A program made the position numbers and the translations under genes. A DNA stretch of 8,727 nt from assembly GCA_017484235.1 (NCBI GenBank), contig JAFUTM010000346.1:1-8727 (forward strand), given 5' to 3'. How positions within the stretch are numbered: the stretch's first letter is position 1; each line of letters opens with the position of its first letter. Below the pieces are notes generated by a model. The model was given only the letters and a program-made list of their open reading frames with translations, searched no databases and was not told where the DNA came from. The stretch comes from Selenomonadaceae bacterium. Lineage in GTDB: Bacteria > Bacillota > Negativicutes > Selenomonadales > Selenomonadaceae. Positions 1-5,760 of the stretch are shown piece by piece.

Positions 1-992
1 GAATGATTGGCAGCAACTGCCAGATATATTTGAAACGTGAAGACCTGAATCATACGGGTGCCCACAAATTAAATCACTGCATGGGCGAAGGTTTGCTGGC
101 ACAATTTATGGGCAAGAAACGCATAATCGCTGAGACTGGAGCTGGTCAGCACGGTGTTGCACTTGCAACTGCCGCTGCTTTCTTTGGTCTTGAATGTACT
201 ATTTATATGGGCGAAGTCGACATCGCTAAACAGGCACCGAATGTTGCGCGTATGAAGGTACTTGGTGCCAAAGTTGTGCCGGTTAGCACCGGACTAAAAA
301 CTCTTAAAGAGGCAGTTGATGCCGCATTTGAAGATTATTTGGAAAACTATGAGACGACAATATATTGTATCGGTTCAGCAGTAGGTCCGCATCCATTTCC
401 TCTTATGGTGCGTGATTTCCAATTTGTTGTCGGCGAAGAGGCGCGAGCACAATTCCAGGAAATGATGGGCTTTTTGCCAGATATTATAACAGCGTGCGTC
501 GGCGGCGGCTCTAATTCAATTGGATTTTTCCTACCGTTTATTAATGATCCAGTCGAAATCGTTGGCGTTGAACCACTTGGACGCGGCGAAAAATTAGGCG
601 ATCACGCAGCCTCAATGACTTACGGCAGTGAAGGTGTGATGCACGGATTTGACAGCATAATGCTCAAAGATTCTGATGGCAATCCGGCTCCAGTCTACTC
701 AATCGCGAGTGGATTGGATTATCCATCAGTTGGACCAGAACACGCTTTCCTTAGAGAAGTTGGACGAGTTAAATATGAAACTGCAACTGATAAAGAAGCC
801 GTTGACGCTTTCTTTAAATTGTCGCGCTATGAAGGTATTATACCAGCACTTGAAAGCTCACACGCTGTGGCATATGCGCTGCGTCGTGCAAAAGAAATGG
901 GCACTGGCTCAATCCTTGTAAATCTCAGTGGACGCGGTGACAAAGATATGGATTATATTCTTGAAAAATATGGCGACCAAATTAATGAATAA
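1..992 (+). CDS. trpB: Tryptophan synthase beta chain (5'-partial)
   Basis: PLP enzyme that condenses indole with L-serine to give L-tryptophan in the cytoplasm. The reading frame is open to the left edge, so the ATG at base 3 is only an internal methionine. By comparison with the Salmonella enzyme (offset 65 from local numbering) about 65 N-terminal residues are missing. Seen in the sequence: HTGAHK with the PLP lysine at local residue 22 (K87 equivalent), AETGAGQHG with the catalytic glutamate at 44 (E109), the phosphate-binding GGGSN at 167-171, SGLDYPSVGPEHA, ALESSHA and the C-terminal SGRGDKD. The wording LNHCMGEGLLA after the lysine differs from the usual INNxLGQALLA and recalls a divergent TrpB group I associate with stand-alone genes. 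No trpA follows: a terminator begins 26 bases after the stop, so this is the last gene of its transcript. The family is certain; partner status is inference. Confidence 0.97.
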   Translation, partial: MIGSNCQIYLKREDLNHTGAHKLNHCMGEGLLAQFMGKKRIIAETGAGQHGVALATAAAFFGLECTIYMGEVDIAKQAPNVARMKVLGAKVVPVSTGLKTLKEAVDAAFEDYLENYETTIYCIGSAVGPHPFPLMVRDFQFVVGEEARAQFQEMMGFLPDIITACVGGGSNSIGFFLPFINDPVEIVGVEPLGRGEKLGDHAASMTYGSEGVMHGFDSIMLKDSDGNPAPVYSIASGLDYPSVGPEHAFLREVGRVKYETATDKEAVDAFFKLSRYEGIIPALESSHAVAYALRRAKEMGTGSILVNLSGRGDKDMDYILEKYGDQINE

Positions 993-1018
993 ATGATAAC
1001 TTAAATTTAACACGAATT

Positions 1019-1054
1019 AAAGCCGGTGCTATCTAATGCCGGCTTTTTATTTTT
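1019..1054 (+). terminator. Intrinsic terminator after trpB
   Basis: The arm AAAGCCGG (1019-1026) pairs perfectly with CCGGCTTT (1039-1046) around a 12-base loop. It is followed at once by the T-rich run 1044-1054, broken only by one A. It lies 27 bases beyond the trpB stop and before the next promoter, so it should end the trp transcript and separate it from the downstream operon. Confidence 0.9.
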
Positions 1055-1071
1055 AAAATGTTTATTATTTA

Positions 1072-1100
1072 TTGCTATTTTCTGAAAAGTTTGTTAAAAT
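1072..1100 (+). promoter_or_regulatory. Sigma-A type promoter of the repeat protein/ilvA/Uma2 operon
   Basis: TTGCTA at 1072-1077 (4 of 6 to the -35 consensus), a 17-base spacer, and TAAAAT at 1095-1100 (5 of 6 to the -10 consensus). TGT just before the -10 gives an extended -10. Transcription would start near 1107, about 35 bases upstream of the next ATG. It lies directly behind the trpB terminator, where a promoter is expected. No later promoter or terminator is obvious until 5725. Confidence 0.6.
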
Positions 1101-1141
1101 TTAAATGACTTAAATGATTTAAATTAAAGAGGTGTTTTATA

Positions 1142-1498
1142 ATGAGTAATGATATATCTTCAAAAGCTGGCGAATTAAAAAATGCAGTAATAAATAATAT
1201 CAGTGGCAAAATTAACAATGAAAAGCAGTATGTTGAAAATCAGGCTGAAGCTGCCAGGCAGAATCTTGCCAATGCAATAGACAATGAAAAACAATATGTC
1301 GAAAATAAGGCGACAGAAGTTAAACAAAATATATCCGATAGCATTGACAACAATAAACGATATGCCGAAAACAAAGTGAAAGAAGTCAAAAATAATATCA
1401 TAACAGGTGTTGGCAATACGGTTGATGGAATACGCAATTCATTTGCCGGTAAAATTTCCAATTTAGCTGAAAAGATTTCTGCCGATGAGAAAAAGTAA
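1142..1498 (+). CDS. Small K/E/N-rich protein of three 22-residue helical repeats
   Basis: I do not recognise this as a named family. It has 118 residues, a Shine-Dalgarno AGAGGTG at 1128-1134 and ATG at 1142, and no signal peptide or membrane segment, so it is probably cytoplasmic. Residues 24-45, 46-67 and 68-89 are three tandem units of exactly 22 residues. Their shared pattern is I-x-N-[EN]-K-x-Y-x-E-N-[KQ], then alternating A/V and charged residues. A regular 22-residue (2 x 11) period with V/A/I on one side and K/E/N on the other suggests a long amphipathic helix or helical hairpin. Apolipoprotein-like, phasin-like and group-3 LEA-like proteins show such patterns; this is a resemblance, not a homology claim. 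The C-terminal 29 residues are less regular and end in DEKK. The gene lies 27 bases upstream of ilvA and is probably co-transcribed with it. A role in desiccation or stress protection, or in membrane or granule surface binding, is inference only. Confidence 0.85.
   Translation: MSNDISSKAGELKNAVINNISGKINNEKQYVENQAEAARQNLANAIDNEKQYVENKATEVKQNISDSIDNNKRYAENKVKEVKNNIITGVGNTVDGIRNSFAGKISNLAEKISADEKK
1211..1408 (+). repeat. Three 66-bp in-frame tandem repeats
   Basis: Units at 1211-1276, 1277-1342 and 1343-1408 encode the 22-residue repeats of the small protein. The first halves are similar at DNA level (for example AACAATGAAAAGCAGTATGT against GACAATGAAAAACAATATGT), mostly with third-position differences, so the units are old duplications under protein-level selection rather than a fresh slippage product. 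Confidence 0.85.
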
Positions 1499-1525
1499 TT
1501 TAACTTTAACAGGAGAACATAACAG

Positions 1526-2797
1526 ATGAATGATGATAATAATGTAAATGAGATAAACTTAAATGAATCCGATGAAATTGTGGCGCAAACAACGATAGCC
1601 GATGTGTATCGCGCTGACAAGCAGCTTAGCGGTATTGTCCGTAAGACAAAGCTGATTCATAGTGATTATTTTTCAGAACTTAGTAATAATGAAGTATACA
1701 TCAAGCCGGAAAATTTGCAGCATACAGGCGCATTTAAACTTAGAGGTGCTTATAATAAACTCAGTCAGCTAACTGAAGAGGAACGGGCACGCGGTGTTAT
1801 AACTGCTTCGGCGGGCAATCACGCGCAGGGCGTCGCCTTTGCCGCGCAAAAACTTGGAATTAAAGCAGTAATCTGTATGCCTGCGACGACACCAATCCTT
1901 AAAGTGGAAGCAACTAAATCCTTTGGAGCAGAGGTCGTGTTATATGGCGATAGTTTCGACGACGCTGCCGCTCACAGTCTTGACCTCCAAAGAGAACACG
2001 GCTATGTATATGTTCACCCTTTTAATGATCGTGAAGTATTACTCGGTCAAGGAACAACGGCACTTGAAATTATAAATGAACTCAAAGATGTGGACGCAAT
2101 CCTTGTTCCAGTCGGCGGCGGTGGTTTCGTCAGTGGTGTGGCGCTCGCAACAAAGATGGTCAGTCCTAATGTTAAAGTAATTGGTGTTGAGCCGGAAAAT
2201 GCAGCTTGTATGAAGGCAGCTCTTGATGCCGGTCGGATTGTAACTCTTGAAAGTGCCGACACTGTTGCTGACGGTTGTGCCGTTAAGACGGCTGGTGATT
2301 TAACGTTTGCCTTTTGTAAAAAATATCTTGACGAAATTATCACCGTCAACGAGATGGAGATTATGTCTGCGTTATTGAGTTTAATTGAAAAGCATAAGTT
2401 AATTGCTGAAGGTGCAGGCGTCCTGTCACTTGCGGCACTTAGTAAACTTCCATTTGATAATAAGAAGGTTGTTGCCATTGTAAGTGGTGGCAATATTGAT
2501 ATATCTACAATTTCAACACTTATTGATAAGGCACTCATTGCACGCGGCCGCATCTTCTGTTTTGCCGTTATGCTGCCAGATAAACCTGGTCAGCTCCTAA
2601 ATGTATCACAAATCCTCACTGATGAAAATGCCAATGTAATTAAACTCGAACACGATCAAGCAAGAGTTACTGACAGCTTTAAAAAGGTTGTACTTGAAGT
2701 TACAGTTGAAACTCACAATCAAGATCATATCAACCGTATTATTAAAGCCCTTAATAATCACGGTTACGACGTCCGACAGATTGATTTGCTGCGTTAA
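1526..2797 (+). CDS. ilvA: Threonine ammonia-lyase (dehydratase), single ACT domain
   Basis: Cytoplasmic PLP enzyme of the fold-type II serine/threonine dehydratase family. It converts L-threonine to 2-oxobutanoate and ammonia, feeding isoleucine synthesis or, in an anaerobe, fermentation toward propionate. It has 423 residues. The Shine-Dalgarno AGGAGA (1511-1516) sits 9 bases before ATG. Motifs: ENLQHTGAFKLRGA with the Schiff-base lysine at K71, SAGNHAQG at 95-102, the phosphate-cup GGGG at 197-200, and SGGNID at 320-325. A single C-terminal ACT-like domain runs from about 343 to 423 and starts with FAVMLPDKPGQ. That fits the roughly 400-residue medium form with one regulatory domain, not the long two-ACT biosynthetic form. 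Here there are about 20 extra acidic/Asn-rich residues at the N-terminus. The ACT domain suggests allosteric control, but the effector cannot be read from sequence. The first Uma2 gene follows after 22 bases. Catabolic versus biosynthetic role is unresolved. Confidence 0.95.
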   Translation: MNDDNNVNEINLNESDEIVAQTTIADVYRADKQLSGIVRKTKLIHSDYFSELSNNEVYIKPENLQHTGAFKLRGAYNKLSQLTEEERARGVITASAGNHAQGVAFAAQKLGIKAVICMPATTPILKVEATKSFGAEVVLYGDSFDDAAAHSLDLQREHGYVYVHPFNDREVLLGQGTTALEIINELKDVDAILVPVGGGGFVSGVALATKMVSPNVKVIGVEPENAACMKAALDAGRIVTLESADTVADGCAVKTAGDLTFAFCKKYLDEIITVNEMEIMSALLSLIEKHKLIAEGAGVLSLAALSKLPFDNKKVVAIVSGGNIDISTISTLIDKALIARGRIFCFAVMLPDKPGQLLNVSQILTDENANVIKLEHDQARVTDSFKKVVLEVTVETHNQDHINRIIKALNNHGYDVRQIDLLR

Positions 2798-2807
2798 AGG
2801 AAGACCT

Positions 2808-2813
2808 GGAGGG
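2808..2813 (+). promoter_or_regulatory. Ribosome binding site fixing the start of Uma2 copy 1
   Basis: GGAGGG ends 6 bases before ATG 2820, in the 22-base gap after the ilvA stop. It supports the short start over the in-frame upstream ATG at 2688 inside ilvA, where no comparable site is seen. Confidence 0.8.
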
Positions 2814-2819
2814 TTCACT

Positions 2820-3389
2820 ATGAATACTGCAATTGATTATAATTATGATGAAAGACCTTACGAAATTATTGATGGTGAAGCTCGTATGATGGCGAGTCCA
2901 AGCATCAATCATATGCGAATCAACAGTAATATAGACTTTGCTTTCAAGAAATATCTTAAAGGTAAAACTTGTGAATCATTCATTAATTCTAACGTTTACT
3001 TCAATGAAGATGATCACTTTATTCCCGATGAGATGATTGTTTGCAATCCTGATATTGTTGAGGAAAACGCTATCAATGGTACTCCAGATTTAATTGTAGA
3101 AATTTTATCGCCGTCTACAGCCAAGACAGATAAGAATGATAAATTCCTCAAATACGAGAAATATGGCGTTAAAGAATATTGGATTGTTGATCCAAAAAAT
3201 AAATCTGTTGACGTTTATCACCTTAAAGAAGGACGTTTTATGCCAAGTGGCACTTATCAATTGTTGACCGACGAACAATTTAATAATCTGTCAGATAAGG
3301 ATAAGGTTAATATTTTGACGGAGATAAAAGTCTCATTTTATGATGATTTCATTGTCAATGTTAAAGATATATTTGAGCGTGTTAAGTGA
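2820..3389 (+). CDS. Uma2 family (DUF820) putative endonuclease, array copy 1
   Basis: 189 residues of the Uma2/DUF820 family, a PD-(D/E)XK-fold group presumed to be nucleases, whose biological role is not established. The start is ATG 2820. GGAGGG (2808-2813) sits 6 bases before it, and the protein then aligns with its four paralogues from the first residues. The same frame is open back to 2688, but that start lies inside ilvA and adds 44 residues the paralogues lack. Motifs: YEIIDG at 14-19, PD at 69-70, PDLIVEILSPS at 89-99 with the acidic E94, K108/Y112, and KEYWIVDP at 118-125. This is the most divergent copy. It has SNVYF where copies 2, 4 and 5 have EVDVFL, EENAIN where copies 3-5 have KKRGIF, and a different tail ending FERVK. 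It begins 22 bases after ilvA, so it should share that transcript. Confidence 0.92.
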   Translation: MNTAIDYNYDERPYEIIDGEARMMASPSINHMRINSNIDFAFKKYLKGKTCESFINSNVYFNEDDHFIPDEMIVCNPDIVEENAINGTPDLIVEILSPSTAKTDKNDKFLKYEKYGVKEYWIVDPKNKSVDVYHLKEGRFMPSGTYQLLTDEQFNNLSDKDKVNILTEIKVSFYDDFIVNVKDIFERVK

Positions 3390-3401
3390 GGTGCTATTAA
3401 T

Positions 3402-3968
3402 ATGAGTAATTTGGCTTATAAATCAGAACGTGAAGATTATGAGATTATCAACGGTAAAGTTTATATGATGGCTCGCCCTGGTATCAGACATGATAGAATT
3501 CAGGGAAATATTAGGCGTGCTTTTGATAATTACCTCAAAGGCAAAACGTGTCAGGCTTTTGGTGAAGTTGATGTATTCCTCAGTGACGATGATAATTTTA
3601 TTCCAGATGCAATGATAGTCTGTAATCCTGATATTGTGGAAGAAAAAGGCATCTATGGCGTACCCGATTTAGTTGTTGAGATTCTCTCTAAATCTACTGC
3701 TGTGAAAGACAAAATGGATAAATTTATTGCCTATGAAAAGTATGGCGTTAAAGAATATTGGATTGTTGATCCATTTATAAAATCGGTTGAGGTTTATCAC
3801 CTAGTTGACGGAAGATTTGTTCGCAATAATGTCTACCAGTTATATACTGAAGAAGAATTTAATGATTTAACTGATGAGCAGAAATCTCTTGCTAAATCCG
3901 ACATTAAAGTCTCACTTTATGATGATTTCTATGTTAATATCAATGATGTTTTTGAGCGTGTTAAGTGA
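3402..3968 (+). CDS. Uma2 family putative endonuclease, array copy 2
   Basis: 188 residues, with Uma2 motifs in order: DYEIING at 12-18, YMMARP at 21-26, FGEVDVFLSDDDN at 53-65, PD at 68-69, PDLVVEILSKS at 88-98 with acidic E93, and KEYWIVDP. The family's usual SPS after the glutamate reads SKS here. The start ATG is preceded by GAGGTG (3388-3393) at 8 bases. This site overlaps the TGA of copy 1, so translation is probably coupled. The tail (LTDEQKSLAKSDIKVSLYDD and FERVK) resembles copy 1 more than copies 3-5. The helix after YMMARP (RHDRIQGNIRRAFDNYLKGK) is closest to copy 5, a sign of mosaic ancestry. Nuclease activity is a family prediction. Confidence 0.92.
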   Translation: MSNLAYKSEREDYEIINGKVYMMARPGIRHDRIQGNIRRAFDNYLKGKTCQAFGEVDVFLSDDDNFIPDAMIVCNPDIVEEKGIYGVPDLVVEILSKSTAVKDKMDKFIAYEKYGVKEYWIVDPFIKSVEVYHLVDGRFVRNNVYQLYTEEEFNDLTDEQKSLAKSDIKVSLYDDFYVNINDVFERVK

Positions 3969-3980
3969 GGTGCTGTTAGT

Positions 3981-4022
3981 ATGAGTAATTTAGCTTATTC
4001 TTATGATTTAACTGATGAATAG
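3981..4022 (+). pseudogene. Orphaned 5' end of Uma2 copy 3 (13 codons, then TAG)
   Basis: ATG 3981 follows the same TGAGGTG/12-base junction as the other copies and opens MSNLAYSYDLTDE. TAG at 4020-4022 then stands where copies 4 and 5 have the proline codon CCG. The frame continues undisturbed for another 178 codons to 4556, and 3981-4556 has exactly the length of copies 4 and 5 (191 codons plus stop, counting the TAG as a codon). This is therefore a point lesion, not a frameshift. The 13-residue piece cannot fold as the enzyme. It may now act as a short upstream ORF for the restart at 4032. A base-call error is possible. Confidence 0.85.
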
Positions 4023-4031
4023 GATTATGAA

Positions 4032-4556
4032 GTGATTGATAATCAGACCTATATGATGGCTCGACCGAGTATGGAACACGCACAAATTCAAAGTAATATA
4101 CACGGAATATTTAAGAATTATCTAAAAGGTAAACGTTGTCGTCCATTTACTGACGGTGATGTATTTCTTGATGACGATACTAATGTTGTACCGGACGTAA
4201 TGATCATTTGCAATCCTGAGATTATTAAGAAACGCGGTATATTCGGCACGCCCGATTTAATTGTTGAAATTGCCTCACCTTCAACCGTTCGTTTTGATCG
4301 TTTTGAAAAATTTGCAGCTTACGAAAAGTACGGCGTTAAAGAATATTGGATTGTTAATCCTGCCTCTAAATCTGTTGAAGTTTACTTATTAAAAGAAGGT
4401 AAATTAATTCTTGATGAAATATATAATATCTATCCAGATTATGAACTGGATCGTCTTAACGAACGTCAGAAAGCTCTCATTAAGCACGAAATCAAAGTGT
4501 CACTTTATGACGATTTTTATGTTAAACTTGATGATATTTTTGAATACATTGATTGA
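4032..4556 (+). CDS. Uma2 family putative endonuclease, array copy 3, N-terminally truncated
   Basis: Remaining frame after the in-frame TAG at 4020. The best restart is GTG 4032, with AGGA (4021-4024) 7 bases upstream. That AGGA includes the last bases of the TAG itself. The product would have 174 residues and lack the first 17 of the normal 191. It keeps YMMARP, PDVMIICNP, PDLIVEIASPS with its acidic glutamate, the lysine ten residues on, and KEYWIVNP. The alternative ATGs at 4053 and 4056 have no Shine-Dalgarno. From about 4218 to the stop it is nearly identical to copy 4, and its tail FYVKLDDIFEYID is shared with copies 4 and 5. FTDGDVFLDDDTN departs from the EVDVFLSDDDN of the other copies. 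What is lost is part of the first strand (DYE), which may weaken folding. It is either a young pseudogene or a functional short form. Confidence 0.75.
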   Translation: MIDNQTYMMARPSMEHAQIQSNIHGIFKNYLKGKRCRPFTDGDVFLDDDTNVVPDVMIICNPEIIKKRGIFGTPDLIVEIASPSTVRFDRFEKFAAYEKYGVKEYWIVNPASKSVEVYLLKEGKLILDEIYNIYPDYELDRLNERQKALIKHEIKVSLYDDFYVKLDDIFEYID

Positions 4557-4568
4557 GGTGGCGTTATT

Positions 4569-5144
4569 ATGAACGATTTAGCTTATAATTATGATTTAGC
4601 AGATGAGCCGGATTATGAGATTATTGACGGGCAGACTTATATGATGGCTAAACCAAGTACTAATCATATGCAGATTAGCGGCAATATTTTTAATGTATTT
4701 AAAAATTATTTAAAAGGTAAACGTTGCCGTCCATTTTTTGAGGTTGATGTATTCCTCAGTGATGACGACAATGTTATTCCTGATGTAATGATAGTCTGCA
4801 ATCCTGAGATTATCAAGAAACGCGGCATCTTCGGCACGCCCGATTTAATTGTTGAAATTGTGTCACCGTCAACCGTTCGTTTTGATCGTTTTGAAAAATT
4901 TGCTGCTTACGAAAAGTACGGTGTTAAAGAATATTGGATTGTTAATCCTGCCTCTAAATCTGTTGAAGTTTACTTATTAAAAGAAGGCAAATTAATTCTT
5001 GATGAAATATATAATATCTATCCAGATTACGAACTTGACCGTCTTAACGAACGTCAGAAGTCTCTCATTAAACGCGAAATCAAAGTTTCACTTTATGACG
5101 ATTTTTATGTTAAACTTGACGATATTTTTGAATACATTGATTGA
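4569..5144 (+). CDS. Uma2 family putative endonuclease, array copy 4
   Basis: 191 residues. The start ATG is preceded by GAGGTGG overlapping the stop of copy 3, with the usual 12-base gap. Motifs: DYEIIDGQTYMMA at 15-27, EVDVFLSDDDN at 58-68, IPDVMIVCNP with D72, PDLIVEIVSPS at 91-101 with E96, K110, and KEYWIVNP. The back two thirds match copy 3 almost base for base, with mostly silent changes. The segment after YMMAKP (NHMQI) is more like copy 1. The usual VDP after KEYWI is VNP here and in copy 3. No membrane segment or signal peptide is present, so the protein is cytoplasmic. Substrate and role are unknown; nuclease activity is a family prediction. Confidence 0.93.
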   Translation: MNDLAYNYDLADEPDYEIIDGQTYMMAKPSTNHMQISGNIFNVFKNYLKGKRCRPFFEVDVFLSDDDNVIPDVMIVCNPEIIKKRGIFGTPDLIVEIVSPSTVRFDRFEKFAAYEKYGVKEYWIVNPASKSVEVYLLKEGKLILDEIYNIYPDYELDRLNERQKSLIKREIKVSLYDDFYVKLDDIFEYID

Positions 5145-5156
5145 GGTGGCGTTATT

Positions 5157-5732
5157 ATGAACGATTTAGCTTATTCTTATGATTTAACTGATGAGCCGGA
5201 CTATGAGATTATTGACGGACAAACTTATATGATGGCTCGTCCTAATGTTAATCACGACCGAGTCCAGGCTAATGTTCGTCGTATTTTTGATAACTATCTC
5301 AAAGGGAAACGCTGTCGTACATTTGGTGAAGTCGATGTGTTCCTCAGTGACGACGACAATGTTATTCCTGATGTAATGATAGTTTGTAATCCTGATATTA
5401 TTAAAAAGCGTGGTATCTTCGGTACACCCGATTTGATTGTTGAAATTTTATCGCCCTCGACTGCTCATAAAGATCGTATTATGAAATTAGCAGTCTATGA
5501 AAAATATGGTGTTAAAGAATATTGGATTATTAGTCCTGAAGCTAAATCTGTTGATGTATATATTCTTAAAGACAGCAAATTAATTCTTGATGAGGTTTAT
5601 TACATATATCCAGATTATGAACTTGACCGCCTTAACGAACGTCAGAAAGCTCTCATTAAACGTGAAATTAAAGTGTCACTTTATGACGATTTTTATGTTA
5701 AACTTGACGATATTTTTGAATACATTGATTAA
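5157..5732 (+). CDS. Uma2 family putative endonuclease, array copy 5
   Basis: 191 residues, last gene of the array. The junction with copy 4 is identical to the 3-4 junction. Motifs: DYEIIDGQTYMMARP, FGEVDVFLSDDDN, IPDVMIVCNP with D72, PDLIVEILSPS with E96, K110, and KEYWIISP. The usual VDP is replaced by ISP here. The protein is a visible mosaic: residues about 28-65 (NHDRVQANVRRIFDNYLKGK and FGEVDVFL) follow copy 2, while residues about 140-191 are the copy 3/4 tail. The loop after SPST reads AHKDRIMKLAVYEK, unlike the VRFDRFEKFAAYEK of copies 3 and 4. The last codons (ATT GAT TAA) contain the -35 box of the next promoter. No terminator hairpin follows, so read-through into lctP is possible. 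Confidence 0.93.
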   Translation: MNDLAYSYDLTDEPDYEIIDGQTYMMARPNVNHDRVQANVRRIFDNYLKGKRCRTFGEVDVFLSDDDNVIPDVMIVCNPDIIKKRGIFGTPDLIVEILSPSTAHKDRIMKLAVYEKYGVKEYWIISPEAKSVDVYILKDSKLILDEVYYIYPDYELDRLNERQKALIKREIKVSLYDDFYVKLDDIFEYID

Positions 5733-5753
5733 TTAGTTATTCTTATATATAAT
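5725..5753 (+). promoter_or_regulatory. Promoter of the leader ORF/lactate permease unit
   Basis: TTGATT at 5725-5730, a 17-base spacer, and a perfect TATAAT at 5748-5753. The -35 overlaps the final codons of Uma2 copy 5. Transcription would begin near 5760, just at the Shine-Dalgarno of the leader ORF, giving an unusually short 5' untranslated region. The same TTGATT occurs at the end of copies 3 and 4, but there no TATAAT follows at the right distance. Confidence 0.65.
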
Positions 5754-5760
5754 AATTTTC

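Larger units (their letters stand above)
2820..5732 (+). repeat. Five-gene tandem array of Uma2 paralogues
   Basis: Five head-to-tail paralogues start at 2820, 3402, 3981 (broken), 4569 and 5157. Every stop-to-ATG gap is 12 bases, and in every junction the TGA stop runs into the next gene's Shine-Dalgarno (TGAGGTG). From copy 3 on the period is exactly 588 bases. The 3-4 and 4-5 junctions share a 54-base identical block (4533-4586 and 5121-5174). By eye, copies 3 and 4 differ at about 18 of roughly 340 positions over their last part. The pattern indicates repeated unequal crossing-over or gene conversion. It is not a CRISPR or minisatellite, since each unit is a whole gene. Confidence 0.93.

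Noticed and set aside
676..921. Plus-strand frame of 81 codons inside trpB
   Set aside because: Overlaps conserved trpB motifs in another frame, with no ribosome site and no family resemblance.
1240..1620. Minus-strand frame opposite the repeat protein and the ilvA start
   Set aside because: It crosses two well-supported plus-strand genes and has no recognisable motif; it is a shadow of the periodic coding sequence.
2047..2553. Minus-strand frame of 168 codons inside ilvA
   Set aside because: Wholly opposite conserved ilvA motifs; its Ser/Thr/Ala-rich translation is typical of an antisense shadow.
2688..2819. Longer start (ATG 2688) for Uma2 copy 1, overlapping the end of ilvA
   Set aside because: The extra 44 residues are the ilvA tail read in another frame, are absent from the other four copies, and have no ribosome site; GGAGGG at 2808-2813 points to ATG 2820.
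4020..4022. TAG read as an amino acid (recoding or pyrrolysine)
   Set aside because: The other genes here end in TAA or TGA, which leaves the idea open, but paralogues have an ordinary proline there and no recoding element or special context is visible; a point mutation or base-call error is simpler.
2820..5732. CRISPR or minisatellite as explanation of the periodic region
   Set aside because: The units are complete protein genes of about 580 bases with codon-level conservation, not short repeats with spacers.
5733..5760. Terminator after the Uma2 array
   Set aside because: The gap is A/T-rich but holds no stem of useful length; it is better explained as promoter DNA.
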